A stretch of 6,070 nucleotides of DNA from Pseudomonadota bacterium (GCA_023424475.1 JAFADX010000189.1:1-6070), one strand, 5' to 3'. Shown: positions 1 through 6,070, counted from the first letter of the stretch. Notes: generated by a model not told the origin, from the sequence alone. A program made the numbers and translations.

Positions 1-1
1 G

Positions 2-1471
2 GCGGAGGGCTGGGACGCGCCCTCGGGCAGCGTGATCTGGCGCGCGGCGGCGCACGGCTTCGCCTGGATGCGCGACCTGCGCGCGCTCGGCACCGATGCC
101 GCCCGGCTGCATGCCCGGGCGCTCAGCGCCGACTGGCTGAACCGTGGCGCCGACGAGCCCGTGGCCGACGCGCCCGAGGTCGCCGGGGCGCGCATCTCGG
201 CCTGGCTGGGGCACTGGGACTTCTTCGCCGCCACCTCCGAGGACGGCTTCCGCCGCGCGATCATGACGCGGCTTGCGCAGGATGCGCGCGACCTGTCCGC
301 CGCGCTGCCGGCGGAGGCCGAGCACCGCGGCGCGCTGGCGGCGCTGAAGGGCGCGCTCGCCGCGGCCATCGCGCTGGAGGAGGAAGCCTACCTGCAGCGC
401 GTGGTGCGCTTCCTGCCGAGCGAGATCGACCGCCAGTTCCACCCCGATGGCGGGCATGTCGAGCGGTCGCCCACGATGCAGCTGCTGGCGCTGCAGGACC
501 TGATCGAGATCCGCAACCTGCTGCACGGGGCGGGGGTGGAGCCGCCGCCGCATCTCACGGCGGCGCTCGACCGCGCGGCGCCGGCGCTGCGGCTGTTCCG
601 CCATGGCGACGGCGGCCTCGCGCTGTTCAACGGGACGCGGGACGAGACCTCGGCGCTGCTCGACCTCGTGCTGACGCAGGGCCAGGCGCGCGGGCGGGCG
701 CCGATGGAGCTGCCCGAGACGGGCTTCGAGCGGCTGCAGGCCGGGCGCACCCTCGTCATCGTCGATACCGGCACGCCGCCGGCGGGCCGCAACGGGTCCA
801 CGGGGGAAGGCGGACTGCCCACCGGCGCGGACCGCTTCGCCCATGCCGGGACGCTGTCCTTCGAAATGTCGGTCGGGCGCGACCGGCTGATCGTGAACTG
901 CGGCGCCGCGCCGGCCGCCGAGGAGGCCTGGCGCGACGCGCTGCGCGCCACCGCGGCGCATTCGACGCTGGTGCTGTCGGACACCAATTCCTCGGAACTG
1001 CGGCCGGAGGGGCTGGGGCGCCGGCCGGAACAGGTCGAGACGGCGCGCCACGAGGCCGCCGGCGCGCAATGGCTGGAATCGAGCCATGACGGCTGGCGGC
1101 GCAGCTTCGGCGCGCTGCACCGCCGGCGGCTCTACCTCGCGGAATCGGGCGACGATCTGCGTGGGGAGGACATGGTCGAGGTCGCCGGCGAAGGCGCGGT
1201 GCCGGGCTTCACGATCCGCTTCCACCTCCATCCCGGCGTCGTCGCATCCCTGCTGCAGGACGAGAGCGCGGCGCTGCTGCGCCTGCCATCGGGCATCGGG
1301 TGGAAGATCCGCGCCAAGGGCGCGCGGGTGGCGCTGGAGGAAAGCGTCTATCTGGGCGGCGAGCCGCGCCGGTCCAACCAGGTGGTGCTCTTCGCCGAGG
1401 AGGGCGAGGCCTCCGTGCAGTGGGCGATCACGCGCGTCTCCATGCCAGGGCCGGGTTCGCAGGACGGCTGA
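2..1471 (+). CDS. Heparinase II/III family protein, 5'-truncated by the window edge
   Basis: The frame is open from the first complete codon at position 2, so the true start lies upstream; the GTG at 32 is only an internal valine. The visible 489 codons end at TGA 1469-1471. The N-terminal half is helical and rich in Ala, Leu and Trp, as in the alpha/alpha-toroid of polysaccharide lyases. A conserved-looking DGGHVERSP segment starts at nt 446, the kind of stretch seen in the family's toroid domain. The second half, from about nt 725, has beta-rich segments (RTLVIVDTGTPP, RLIVNCG, HSTLVLSDTNSSEL) typical of the heparinase II/III-like beta-sandwich. Family members cleave acidic polysaccharides by beta-elimination. 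The alphaproteobacterial relatives are mostly uncharacterised, and true heparin activity should not be assumed. No signal peptide can be judged because the N-terminus is missing. It converges on the DUF808 gene. The family call is fairly sure; the substrate is unknown. Confidence 0.85.
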   Translation, partial: AEGWDAPSGSVIWRAAAHGFAWMRDLRALGTDAARLHARALSADWLNRGADEPVADAPEVAGARISAWLGHWDFFAATSEDGFRRAIMTRLAQDARDLSAALPAEAEHRGALAALKGALAAAIALEEEAYLQRVVRFLPSEIDRQFHPDGGHVERSPTMQLLALQDLIEIRNLLHGAGVEPPPHLTAALDRAAPALRLFRHGDGGLALFNGTRDETSALLDLVLTQGQARGRAPMELPETGFERLQAGRTLVIVDTGTPPAGRNGSTGEGGLPTGADRFAHAGTLSFEMSVGRDRLIVNCGAAPAAEEAWRDALRATAAHSTLVLSDTNSSELRPEGLGRRPEQVETARHEAAGAQWLESSHDGWRRSFGALHRRRLYLAESGDDLRGEDMVEVAGEGAVPGFTIRFHLHPGVVASLLQDESAALLRLPSGIGWKIRAKGARVALEESVYLGGEPRRSNQVVLFAEEGEASVQWAITRVSMPGPGSQDG

Positions 1472-1479
1472 TACCTGGC

Positions 1480-1582
1480 GCCCGAAGGGGTTGCCCTTCC
1501 TACGTCGGGCGGGCCGCTCCGCGGCCCTTGGCTTCGCCGCACCTGCGGCGGCGCCCGTCCGGGCGCTCGGCCCTCCGGGCCG
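1480..1582. repeat. Cluster of five consecutive GC-rich hairpins between convergent genes
   Basis: Five perfect inverted repeats follow one another. They are GAAGGG/CCCTTC (1484-1489 and 1494-1499, loop GTTG); GGGCCGC/GCGGCCC (1511-1517 and 1521-1527, loop TCC); CGCCGC/GCGGCG (1535-1540 and 1545-1550, loop ACCT); GCGCCC/GGGCGC (1551-1556 and 1561-1566, loop GTCC); and CGGCCC/GGGCCG (1568-1573 and 1577-1582, loop TCC). An outer pair GCCCGA/TCGGGC (1480-1485 and 1505-1510) encloses or competes with the first. The cluster fills most of the 149-base gap between the stop codons of two converging genes. No clean T-tract follows, so it is not a textbook intrinsic terminator. It could be a REP/BIME-like extragenic palindromic element that also stops transcription from both sides. 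The hairpins are seen directly; the role is inferred. Confidence 0.6.
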
Positions 1583-1620
1583 CAGGGCGGCACCGGCATG
1601 GGTGGCGATGCAGGCGAGGT

Positions 1621-2535
1621 TCAGTGCTTGTGCAGCAGACGGCCGAGCACCGGCATCGCCGCGGCGCCGACCGCCAGGCCCAGGATGCCGGCGAGGCCCG
1701 CGGCCACCAGCCATTCGACCATGCCGCTGCCGGCGCCGCGCCCCGACAGGGAGGCCACGTCATGCGCCCAGTGCGGCAGCGCGCCGAGACCGAAATGCTC
1801 GAGCGCATGGAGGATGATGCCGCCGCCGACCCAGATCATCGCCAGCGTGCCCACGATCGAGAGCACCTTGAGCACCGCCGGCATGCCGCGCACCAGGATT
1901 GCCCCCGCGGCGTAGCCGCGCCGGACCAGCGCCACCCCGGCATCGTCGGCCTTCACGATGATCGCGACGACGCCATAGACGGCGAAGGTGATCACCGCGC
2001 CGACGACCGCCAGCACGGCGGCCTGCGTCGCGATCGGCGAATCGGGCATGGTCGCGAGGGCGACGGCCATGATCTCCGCCGAGAGGATGAAGTCGGTCTT
2101 GATCGCCCCGGCGACGCGCGTGTTCTCGAGGTGCAGGGCGTCGGCGGACACGATTTCGCTCGCTGTCTCCGCGGCGGAGGGCCGGATCCATTCCAGCACC
2201 TTTTCCGTGCCCTCGAAGCAGAGGTAGATGCCGCCCACCGTCAGCAGCGGCGTGATGAGCCCCGGCGCGAAGGCCGAGAGCAGCAGGGCGGCGGGCAGCA
2301 GCACCACGAACTTGTTGCGCAGGGAGCCGAGCGCGATGCGTCCGATGATCGGCAATTCGCGGGAGGCATCGAAGCCGACCATGTAGCGCGGCGTCACCGC
2401 GGCATCGTCGATCACCACGCCCGCCGCCTTGGCACCCGCGCGGCCCGCCTGCGCAGCGACGTCGTCGAGCGATGCCGCCGCGACCTTCGCGATGGCGGCG
2501 ACATCGTCCAGCAGCGCCAGCAGGCCCGTGCTCAT
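1621..2535 (-). CDS. yedI: DUF808 / YedI-type inner-membrane protein
   Basis: This 304-residue protein is close to the length of E. coli YedI (about 305). The N-terminus MSTGLLALLDDVAAIAK matches the family's opening pattern of a short hydrophobic stretch followed by LLDD and VA. The segment GSLRNKFVVLLPAALLLSAFAPGLITPLL continues into GGIYLCFEGTEKV near residues 70-113, and is the most recognisable part of DUF808. Hydrophobic segments lie at about 75-107, 168-195, 222-247 and 272-296, so it is a multi-pass inner-membrane protein. The ATG at 2533-2535 is preceded by a GGAAGG ribosome binding site (2541-2546 on the reverse strand) with a 5-base spacer, which fixes the start. The biochemical function of the family is not known to me. 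It lies downstream of the RIC operon on the same strand, but 219 bases with hairpins separate them, so co-transcription is doubtful. Confidence 0.88.
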   Translation of the reverse strand: MSTGLLALLDDVAAIAKVAAASLDDVAAQAGRAGAKAAGVVIDDAAVTPRYMVGFDASRELPIIGRIALGSLRNKFVVLLPAALLLSAFAPGLITPLLTVGGIYLCFEGTEKVLEWIRPSAAETASEIVSADALHLENTRVAGAIKTDFILSAEIMAVALATMPDSPIATQAAVLAVVGAVITFAVYGVVAIIVKADDAGVALVRRGYAAGAILVRGMPAVLKVLSIVGTLAMIWVGGGIILHALEHFGLGALPHWAHDVASLSGRGAGSGMVEWLVAAGLAGILGLAVGAAAMPVLGRLLHKH

Positions 2536-2754
2536 GCCAACCTTCCCGGGGGTTTGCGGAGGCTACCCTGCCGGAAGGCGGCACCGCCTTCAATGCGGCG
2601 CCGGAGCGTCCGCGATCATCGCCGCCGCGCGCAACCGGCGCATGGCGGGCAAGGCGCCGGCCGCCGCGCTCTCGGAGAGCGCCCGGGAACGCGCCACGGG
2701 GCGCGTTTCGCTGAGCGGCGCCGGCGTTTCCAAACCGGTGCGGTGGGCGGCCTC
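2536..2754. other. Non-coding gap between RIC and the DUF808 gene
   Basis: This 219-base stretch has no credible gene; open frames through it are high-GC shadows with arginine/alanine/proline-rich, low-complexity translations. Its left end holds the ribosome binding site of the DUF808 gene (2541-2546), so the promoter of that gene probably lies in this gap, although I cannot pick out convincing -35/-10 boxes. Its right half holds two hairpins, described separately as a possible terminator. Confidence 0.5.
2666..2705 (-). terminator. Possible terminator hairpins after the haemoglobin-RIC operon
   Basis: Two stem-loops lie 50-90 bases past the RIC stop codon. One is GCGCTCT/AGAGCGC (2666-2672 and 2676-2682, loop CGG). 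The other is CGCGCC/GGCGCG (2690-2695 and 2700-2705, loop ACGG). Their location fits the end of the leftward operon. On the reverse strand only a TT follows the second stem and no real T-tract is present, so intrinsic termination is unproven. Confidence 0.3.
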
Positions 2755-3414
2755 TCAGGCGCCGAAGCGCGGGAACAGCACGTTGTTCTCGAGGTGCACG
2801 TGTTCCTGCAGATCGTCGGCGAACTTGCGCAGCCCGGCATAGAGCGCGCGCCAGGTCGTGCAGGCGCCCTCGGGCGGCGTCGCGTCGCCGGTCAGCGCCA
2901 TCATGGCGGCGAGGCGTTCGCCGTGGTCGTCGTGCTCGTGCCGCATGACCGCGATCGGGCGGCTGGCGGTGGCTCCGCGCCCGGCGAGGATCATGGGGAA
3001 AAGCACCGTCTCCTCCTTCGCCATGTGGTCGAGGAGCGAGATCTCGGTTTCCTCGAGCAGCTCCGCGAGACCCGCGGGGGCCCCGGCAACGCCCCGATGC
3101 ACCGCCTCCACCCGGCGGGAGAGGCGGATCAGCTCGGGCAGCTCGCGGCGATGGACGGCGTGGTAGCGTTCGAGGATGCGGCCGATCAGGGCTATGGTCG
3201 GCTGGTCGGCATCGGCGGCGCCCTGCCCCGCGAGCGCGGCGAGATCGGCTTCGATCTGCGCAAGGTCGACGCCGCGTGCGGCCGCCGCCTCGGAGAGCGG
3301 CACCGCGCCGCCGCAGCAGAAATCCAGCTTGCGGGCGCGGAAGACGGCGGTGGCGCCAGGCAGCGTCGCGGCGATGTCGGCGACGTTGCGCCCGGCGAAG
3401 GCGGTGGCGGTCAT
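2755..3414 (-). CDS. ric: RIC family di-iron protein (repair of iron centres; YtfE/ScdA/DnrN)
   Basis: This protein has 219 residues, against about 220 for E. coli YtfE. Residues 1-60 form the ScdA_N-type domain, with the hallmark double cysteine in DFCCGG (C33-C34). The rest is a hemerythrin-like four-helix domain. By pattern with YtfE, the likely di-iron ligands and nearby histidines are H85, H106, H130, E134, H159, H205 and E209 (HMAKEETVLFP, MRHEHDDH and EHVHLENNVLFP are visible). RIC proteins act in the cytoplasm to restore Fe-S clusters damaged by NO or peroxide, probably by donating iron; an NO-related activity has also been proposed. The ATG at 3412-3414 overlaps the haemoglobin stop as ATGA. 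It has a strong AAGGAG site (3422-3427, 7-base spacer) inside the haemoglobin gene, so the two are translated as an operon. The frame stays open upstream to 3921, but that part is antisense-type shadow across the haemoglobin gene and operator. The family call is very secure. Confidence 0.95.
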   Translation of the reverse strand: MTATAFAGRNVADIAATLPGATAVFRARKLDFCCGGAVPLSEAAAARGVDLAQIEADLAALAGQGAADADQPTIALIGRILERYHAVHRRELPELIRLSRRVEAVHRGVAGAPAGLAELLEETEISLLDHMAKEETVLFPMILAGRGATASRPIAVMRHEHDDHGERLAAMMALTGDATPPEGACTTWRALYAGLRKFADDLQEHVHLENNVLFPRFGA

Positions 3415-3890
3415 GTCGATGCTCCTTCCCGGCTCGGTGCGGGACTGGGTGCGCGGCCCGGCAGGTCGCCGCGGGCGACGGCGATGCCCATTTCCAGGCT
3501 GCAGGCGATGGTGCGGGCGCGGTTGGTGAGCAGCGCGGCGCCCGCGGGCGTGCACCGCTCGGCGACCGTCGCCTCGAAGAGTTCGAGCCAGCGGGCGAAA
3601 TGCGCGGGCGTCAGGCCGAGGTCGAAATGCGCGCGCATCGGCTGGCCGTGGTAGCGGCCGGTCATCAGTGCCACCGAGGACCAGAAGTCCGTCACGATGC
3701 CGATATGCGCCTCCCAGTCCCCGACCTTCGCGAAGACGGGGCCGAGCAGCGCGTCGGCGCGGGCGCGGGCGTAGAAGTCGCGCAGCATCTCCTCGATGAG
3801 GGCGTCGCTCAGCCCGGTTTCGGCCGCGATGGCGGCCGCGGCGGCCGCGCGGCGAGCGGGCGTCTCGGGGTGCGGGGCGCTGGGCTGCAT
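3411..3890 (-). CDS. Group III truncated haemoglobin
   Basis: This 159-residue protein carries the residues of group III (P-type) truncated globins, aligned by eye to Campylobacter Ctb. These are Y40 (B10) in RDFYARARAD, followed by LLGPVF; H62 (E7) in WEAHIGI; FW at 69-70; H88 (F8, the haem-iron ligand) in GQPMRAHFDL; and W101 (G8) in HFARWLELF. The Tyr/His/Trp distal set is that of globins that bind O2 or NO tightly. Residues 1-25 are an alanine-rich extension and about 20 residues after 140 are Pro/Ser/Ala-rich; neither is part of the globin fold. The protein is probably cytoplasmic, with a role in NO detoxification or sensing, as suggested by its operon partner RIC and the divergent NsrR-like gene. 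The start ATG 3888-3890 has GGAG (3899-3902) with an 8-base spacer. That ribosome binding site lies in the centre of an operator-like palindrome. Family sure; exact chemistry inferred. Confidence 0.93.
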   Translation of the reverse strand: MQPSAPHPETPARRAAAAAAIAAETGLSDALIEEMLRDFYARARADALLGPVFAKVGDWEAHIGIVTDFWSSVALMTGRYHGQPMRAHFDLGLTPAHFARWLELFEATVAERCTPAGAALLTNRARTIACSLEMGIAVARGDLPGRAPSPAPSREGAST

Positions 3891-3893
3891 ACT

Positions 3894-3908
3894 GGTATCT
3901 CCAATACC
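3894..3908. promoter_or_regulatory. Operator-like palindrome 1, GGTAT-N5-ATACC, beside the haemoglobin gene
   Basis: Perfect 5-bp arms GGTAT and ATACC flank the spacer CTCCA. The site sits 3 bases from the haemoglobin start codon and covers its ribosome binding site (GGAG on the reverse strand, 3899-3902). The 20-base stretch 3893-3912 matches 3930-3949 at 18 of 20 positions. It is a likely binding site for the divergently encoded Rrf2 regulator; this is inferred from the duplication and position. The arms do not match the NsrR consensus I know from enterobacteria (ATGYATTT-type arms). Confidence 0.65.
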
Positions 3909-3910
3909 AA

Positions 3911-3938
3911 TTAACTGCCATATCGATTATGGTATCGT
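3911..3938 (+). promoter_or_regulatory. Weak candidate promoter for the regulator gene
   Basis: TTAACT (3911-3916) and TATCGT (3933-3938) are spaced by 16 bases, each matching the sigma-70 consensus at 4 of 6 positions. The -10 would lie inside operator palindrome 2, which fits autorepression. The match is weak and alphaproteobacterial promoters are loosely conserved. Confidence 0.25.
3918..3932. promoter_or_regulatory. Third palindrome, CCATA-N5-TATGG, between the two operators
   Basis: The arms CCATA (3918-3922) and TATGG (3928-3932) surround TCGAT. The layout (5-5-5) is the same as that of the flanking operators but the sequence differs, and it overlaps palindrome 2 by two bases. It could be a binding site for a second regulator or just AT-rich promoter sequence. 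It does not resemble the FNR/Dnr box (TTGAT-N4-ATCAA). Confidence 0.3.
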
Positions 3939-3945
3939 CAATACC
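3931..3945. promoter_or_regulatory. Operator-like palindrome 2, GGTAT-N5-ATACC, before the regulator gene
   Basis: This site has the same 5-bp arms as palindrome 1, with spacer CGTCA, and begins exactly 37 bp from it. It lies 18 bp before the chosen regulator start. On the reverse strand its core contains TTGACG (3936-3941), a good -35-like hexamer for the haemoglobin operon, so a bound regulator could block that promoter. I could not find a matching -10 at 16-18 bases. It probably also mediates autoregulation of the regulator gene. Confidence 0.65.
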
Positions 3946-3950
3946 AATTC

Positions 3951-3955
3951 AGGAA
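3951..3955 (+). promoter_or_regulatory. Ribosome binding site that decides the regulator start
   Basis: AGGAA stands only 2 bases before the ATG at 3958, which is too close, but 8 bases before the ATG at 3964. This supports 3964 as the start and gives the family-typical N-terminus MRLLAATDFALRAL. Confidence 0.6.
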
Positions 3956-3963
3956 CCATGTCC

Positions 3964-4374
3964 ATGCGCCTCCTCGCCGCCACCGATTTCGCGCTGCGCG
4001 CCCTGATGCGTCTTGCCGCCGAACCGGAGAGGCGCTTCTCGACCGAGGAGCTCGCGCGCGAACTCGGGCTGTCGCGGAACCACCTGCACAAGCTGGTGCA
4101 GGCGCTGGCGGGCGAAGGGCTGGTCGCCACGCAGCGCGGCGCGCAGGGCGGTGTCACCCTGGCCCAGCCGCCCGGGAACATCCGCATCGGAGAGATCGTG
4201 CGGCGCATGGAGCGGGACCAGGCGCTGGTCGAATGCTTCCGTGCCGATGGCGGCGCCTGCGTGCTGACCCCGCGCTGCCGCCTGAAATCCGCCCTGGCGG
4301 GGGCCGAGCACGCCTTCTACCGCGCGCTCGATGGCGTCACCCTGGCCGATTGCGTGCCGGCCACCGGGGCGTGA
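3964..4374 (+). CDS. nsrR: Rrf2-family Fe-S transcriptional regulator, NsrR-like
   Basis: This 136-residue protein compares with about 141 for E. coli NsrR. A winged helix-turn-helix occupies about residues 1-75. It opens MRLLAATDFALRAL (family pattern MxLTxxTDYxLRAL), the recognition helix includes LGLSRNHLHKLVQAL (35-49), and the wing is RGAQGGVTLAQP. Then come the IRIGEIVRRME motif and three cysteines, C91, C99 and C105, followed by RLKSAL. E. coli NsrR has C91, C96 and C102 before the same RLK segment, so the likely role is an NO-sensing Fe-S repressor. The first cysteine gap is longer here (CX7C rather than CX4C). It is divergent from the haemoglobin-RIC operon, with paired operators between them, which supports local control of NO defence. 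Start 3964 is preferred over 3958 because of ribosome binding site spacing and N-terminal homology. Another Rrf2 type (IscR, RirA) is less likely given the context and length. Confidence 0.88.
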   Translation: MRLLAATDFALRALMRLAAEPERRFSTEELARELGLSRNHLHKLVQALAGEGLVATQRGAQGGVTLAQPPGNIRIGEIVRRMERDQALVECFRADGGACVLTPRCRLKSALAGAEHAFYRALDGVTLADCVPATGA

Positions 4375-4451
4375 CCGGCGCAGGCCGCACCATTTCCCCC
4401 GCGGGCGCCAGGGCGGTAAACGCTGTCGGGATACGGATCCTCCTGCACACC

Positions 4452-5295
4452 ATGGGCTTTGCCACCCCCGCCGGATGCGGCGCGCTGCTGTTTTGGGCCT
4501 TCCTGGCGCTGCTCGCGCGCATGGCCGCGGGCATCCCACCGCTCGAACTGACCGCGCTCGCCTTTGCCGCGGGCGGCGCCATGGCGTTCGGCGTCGTCGC
4601 CGCGCGCGGCCGGCTGAAGCTGCTGCGGCAGGGGCCGCTTGCCTGGGTGCATGGCGTGGGCGGGCTGTTCGGCTACCATGCGCTCTATTTCGCCGCGCTG
4701 GCGCTGGCGCCGGCGGTCGAGGCGAACCTGCTCAACTACCTCTGGCCGCTGCTGATCGTGCTGCTGTCGGGGCCGATCCTCGGCCTGCCGCTCGGGCCGC
4801 AGCGGCTTGCCGGCGTCGCGCTCGGCTTCGCGGGCTCGGCGCTGCTGGTGGGCGCCGGCGCCTCCTTCCCGGCCGGCGCCGTCCTGGGCTTCGCCTCCGC
4901 GATCGGCTGCGCGGTGGTCTGGGCGGTCTATTCCGTCACCTCGAAGCGCATGGCCTCGGTGCCGACCGAAGCGGTCGCGGGCTTCTGCATCGCGACGGCG
5001 CTGCTCGCCGGGCTGGCGCACCTGCTTTTCGAGACGAGCGTCGTGCCCGATGCGCGGCAATGGCTCGCCATCCTGCTGCTCGGCGCGGGGCCGCTGGGCG
5101 CCGCGTTCTTCCTGTGGGACGCCGGGATGAAGCGGGGCGACCCGCGGCTTCTCGGCACGCTGGCCTATGCGGTGCCGGTCGCCTCGACATTCCTGCTGGT
5201 GGCGGGCGGCGAGGGCGCGCTCACCTGGCGCATCGCCGTGGCGGCGACGCTGGTGACGGGCGGCGGGCTGCTCGCCGCGACGGCGCGCGACGCGG

Positions 5296-5315
<20 letters not shown>
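4452..5315 (+). CDS. DMT/EamA-family exporter, YddG-like
   Basis: This protein has 287 residues from the ATG at 4452, with about ten hydrophobic segments in two halves, as in 10-TMS drug/metabolite transporters. The motif VEANLLNYLWPLLIVLL (residues 89-105) closely resembles the NYLWP segment of YddG, an exporter of aromatic and other amino acids. The second half has AVVWAVYSVTSKR (154-166) and AAFFLWDAGMKRGDPRLLG (217-235), the latter typical of EamA repeat 2. It probably exports small metabolites across the inner membrane; the substrate cannot be read from sequence. The start is uncertain. A GTG at 4371 overlaps the nsrR stop as GTGA and would add 27 polar residues, whereas ATG 4452 places the first membrane helix near the N-terminus as usual for the family. 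Neither has a strong ribosome binding site. It follows the regulator on the same strand and may be co-transcribed. Its 3' end overlaps the convergent ABC gene by 20 bp. Confidence 0.88.
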
Positions 5316-5969
<654 letters not shown>

Positions 5970-5973
<4 letters not shown>

Positions 5974-6068
5974 GGTGGAAGACGGGGGGAAGGGAACTTC
6001 CCCCCGCACCCCCCAACCTTCTTTGCCCATGTGCGCAGGCCGTGGCGGTCGGTTCCCAGAAGGCCAAG
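5970..6068 (-). CDS. Possible C-terminal end of an upstream reading frame
   Basis: A reverse-strand frame is open from the window edge and ends at a TGA (5970-5972) that overlaps the ABC ATPase start as ATGA. The 32 visible codons read LGLLGTDRHGLRTWAKKVGG and then a Gly/Pro/Lys stretch. The 4-base overlap resembles translational coupling, which would also explain the missing ribosome binding site. The visible end does not look like a LolC/LolE or MacB permease terminus. Part of it is encoded by a long inverted repeat, so it may instead be a non-coding repeat. I do not recognise it. Confidence 0.2.
5983..6006. repeat. Perfect 10-bp inverted repeat upstream of the ABC ATPase
   Basis: CGGGGGGAAG (5983-5992) and CTTCCCCCCG (5997-6006) are exact inverted repeats around a 4-base loop GGAA. 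The stem ends 9 bases before the ABC start codon, where a ribosome binding site would normally lie. It may be a terminator of an upstream gene, a translation-limiting hairpin or a unit of a dispersed palindromic repeat; the sequence alone does not decide. Confidence 0.55.
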
Positions 6069-6070
6069 GA

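Noticed and set aside
32..34. GTG at 32 as the start of the heparinase-family gene
   Set aside because: The frame is open to the window edge with sensible family-like sequence (EGWDAPSGS) before it, so the gene is cut by the window and does not begin here.
1300..3654. A 784-codon plus-strand open frame spanning the DUF808, RIC and haemoglobin genes
   Set aside because: It runs antisense to three well-recognised genes, its translation is Arg/Gly/Ala/His-rich without any domain pattern, and stop-free antisense frames are expected at this GC content.
3415..3921. Upstream extension of the RIC frame through the haemoglobin gene, suggesting a fusion protein
   Set aside because: The extension is in a different frame from the globin and arginine-rich. 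RIC has its own ATG, strong ribosome binding site and family-typical length from 3414.
3796..3963. Upstream extension of the regulator frame to 3796
   Set aside because: It would run over the operators and antisense to the haemoglobin start. The Rrf2 N-terminus and ribosome binding site place the start at 3964 (or 3958).

Overview
The window is very GC-rich, with strong G/C preference at third codon positions. The gene families present (heparinase II/III-like protein, DUF808/YedI protein, NsrR-type Rrf2 regulator, RIC di-iron protein, group III truncated haemoglobin, DMT exporter, LolD-like ATPase) suggest an alphaproteobacterium. An Acetobacteraceae/Roseomonas-like origin is a guess from composition and gene types, since no rRNA or other phylogenetic marker is present. 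I see no tRNA, rRNA, CRISPR array, transposase or phage gene.

Layout from left to right. (1) 2-1471 (+) is the 3' part of a heparinase II/III-family gene whose start lies outside the window. (2) 1472-1620 is a gap between convergent genes that holds five GC-rich hairpins in a row. (3) 1621-2535 (-) encodes a DUF808/YedI-type inner-membrane protein. (4) 2536-2754 is non-coding and carries two hairpins that could end the operon to its right. (5) 2755-3890 (-) is a two-gene operon, a group III truncated haemoglobin followed by RIC (YtfE/ScdA/DnrN family), joined by an ATGA overlap. (6) 3891-3963 is a short, AT-richer divergent control region with two near-identical GGTAT-N5-ATACC palindromes and a third, different palindrome between them. 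(7) 3964-4374 (+) is an NsrR-like Rrf2 regulator with three cluster-ligand cysteines. (8) 4452-5315 (+), possibly from a GTG at 4371, is a DMT/EamA exporter resembling YddG. (9) 5296-5973 (-) is a LolD/MacB-type ABC ATPase that overlaps the exporter gene tail to tail by 20 bp. It is preceded by a perfect 10-bp inverted repeat and possibly by the end of another reading frame.

The functional core is 2755-4374, a compact nitric-oxide/nitrosative-stress module. Its likely logic is as follows. The Fe-S regulator represses both itself and the haemoglobin-RIC operon through the paired operators. NO damages its cluster and relieves repression. The haemoglobin then handles NO or O2, and RIC repairs or supplies iron for damaged Fe-S centres. 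The family assignments are well supported by visible residues, while the regulatory logic is inferred from the layout and from known NsrR biology. The other genes look like ordinary chromosomal genes.
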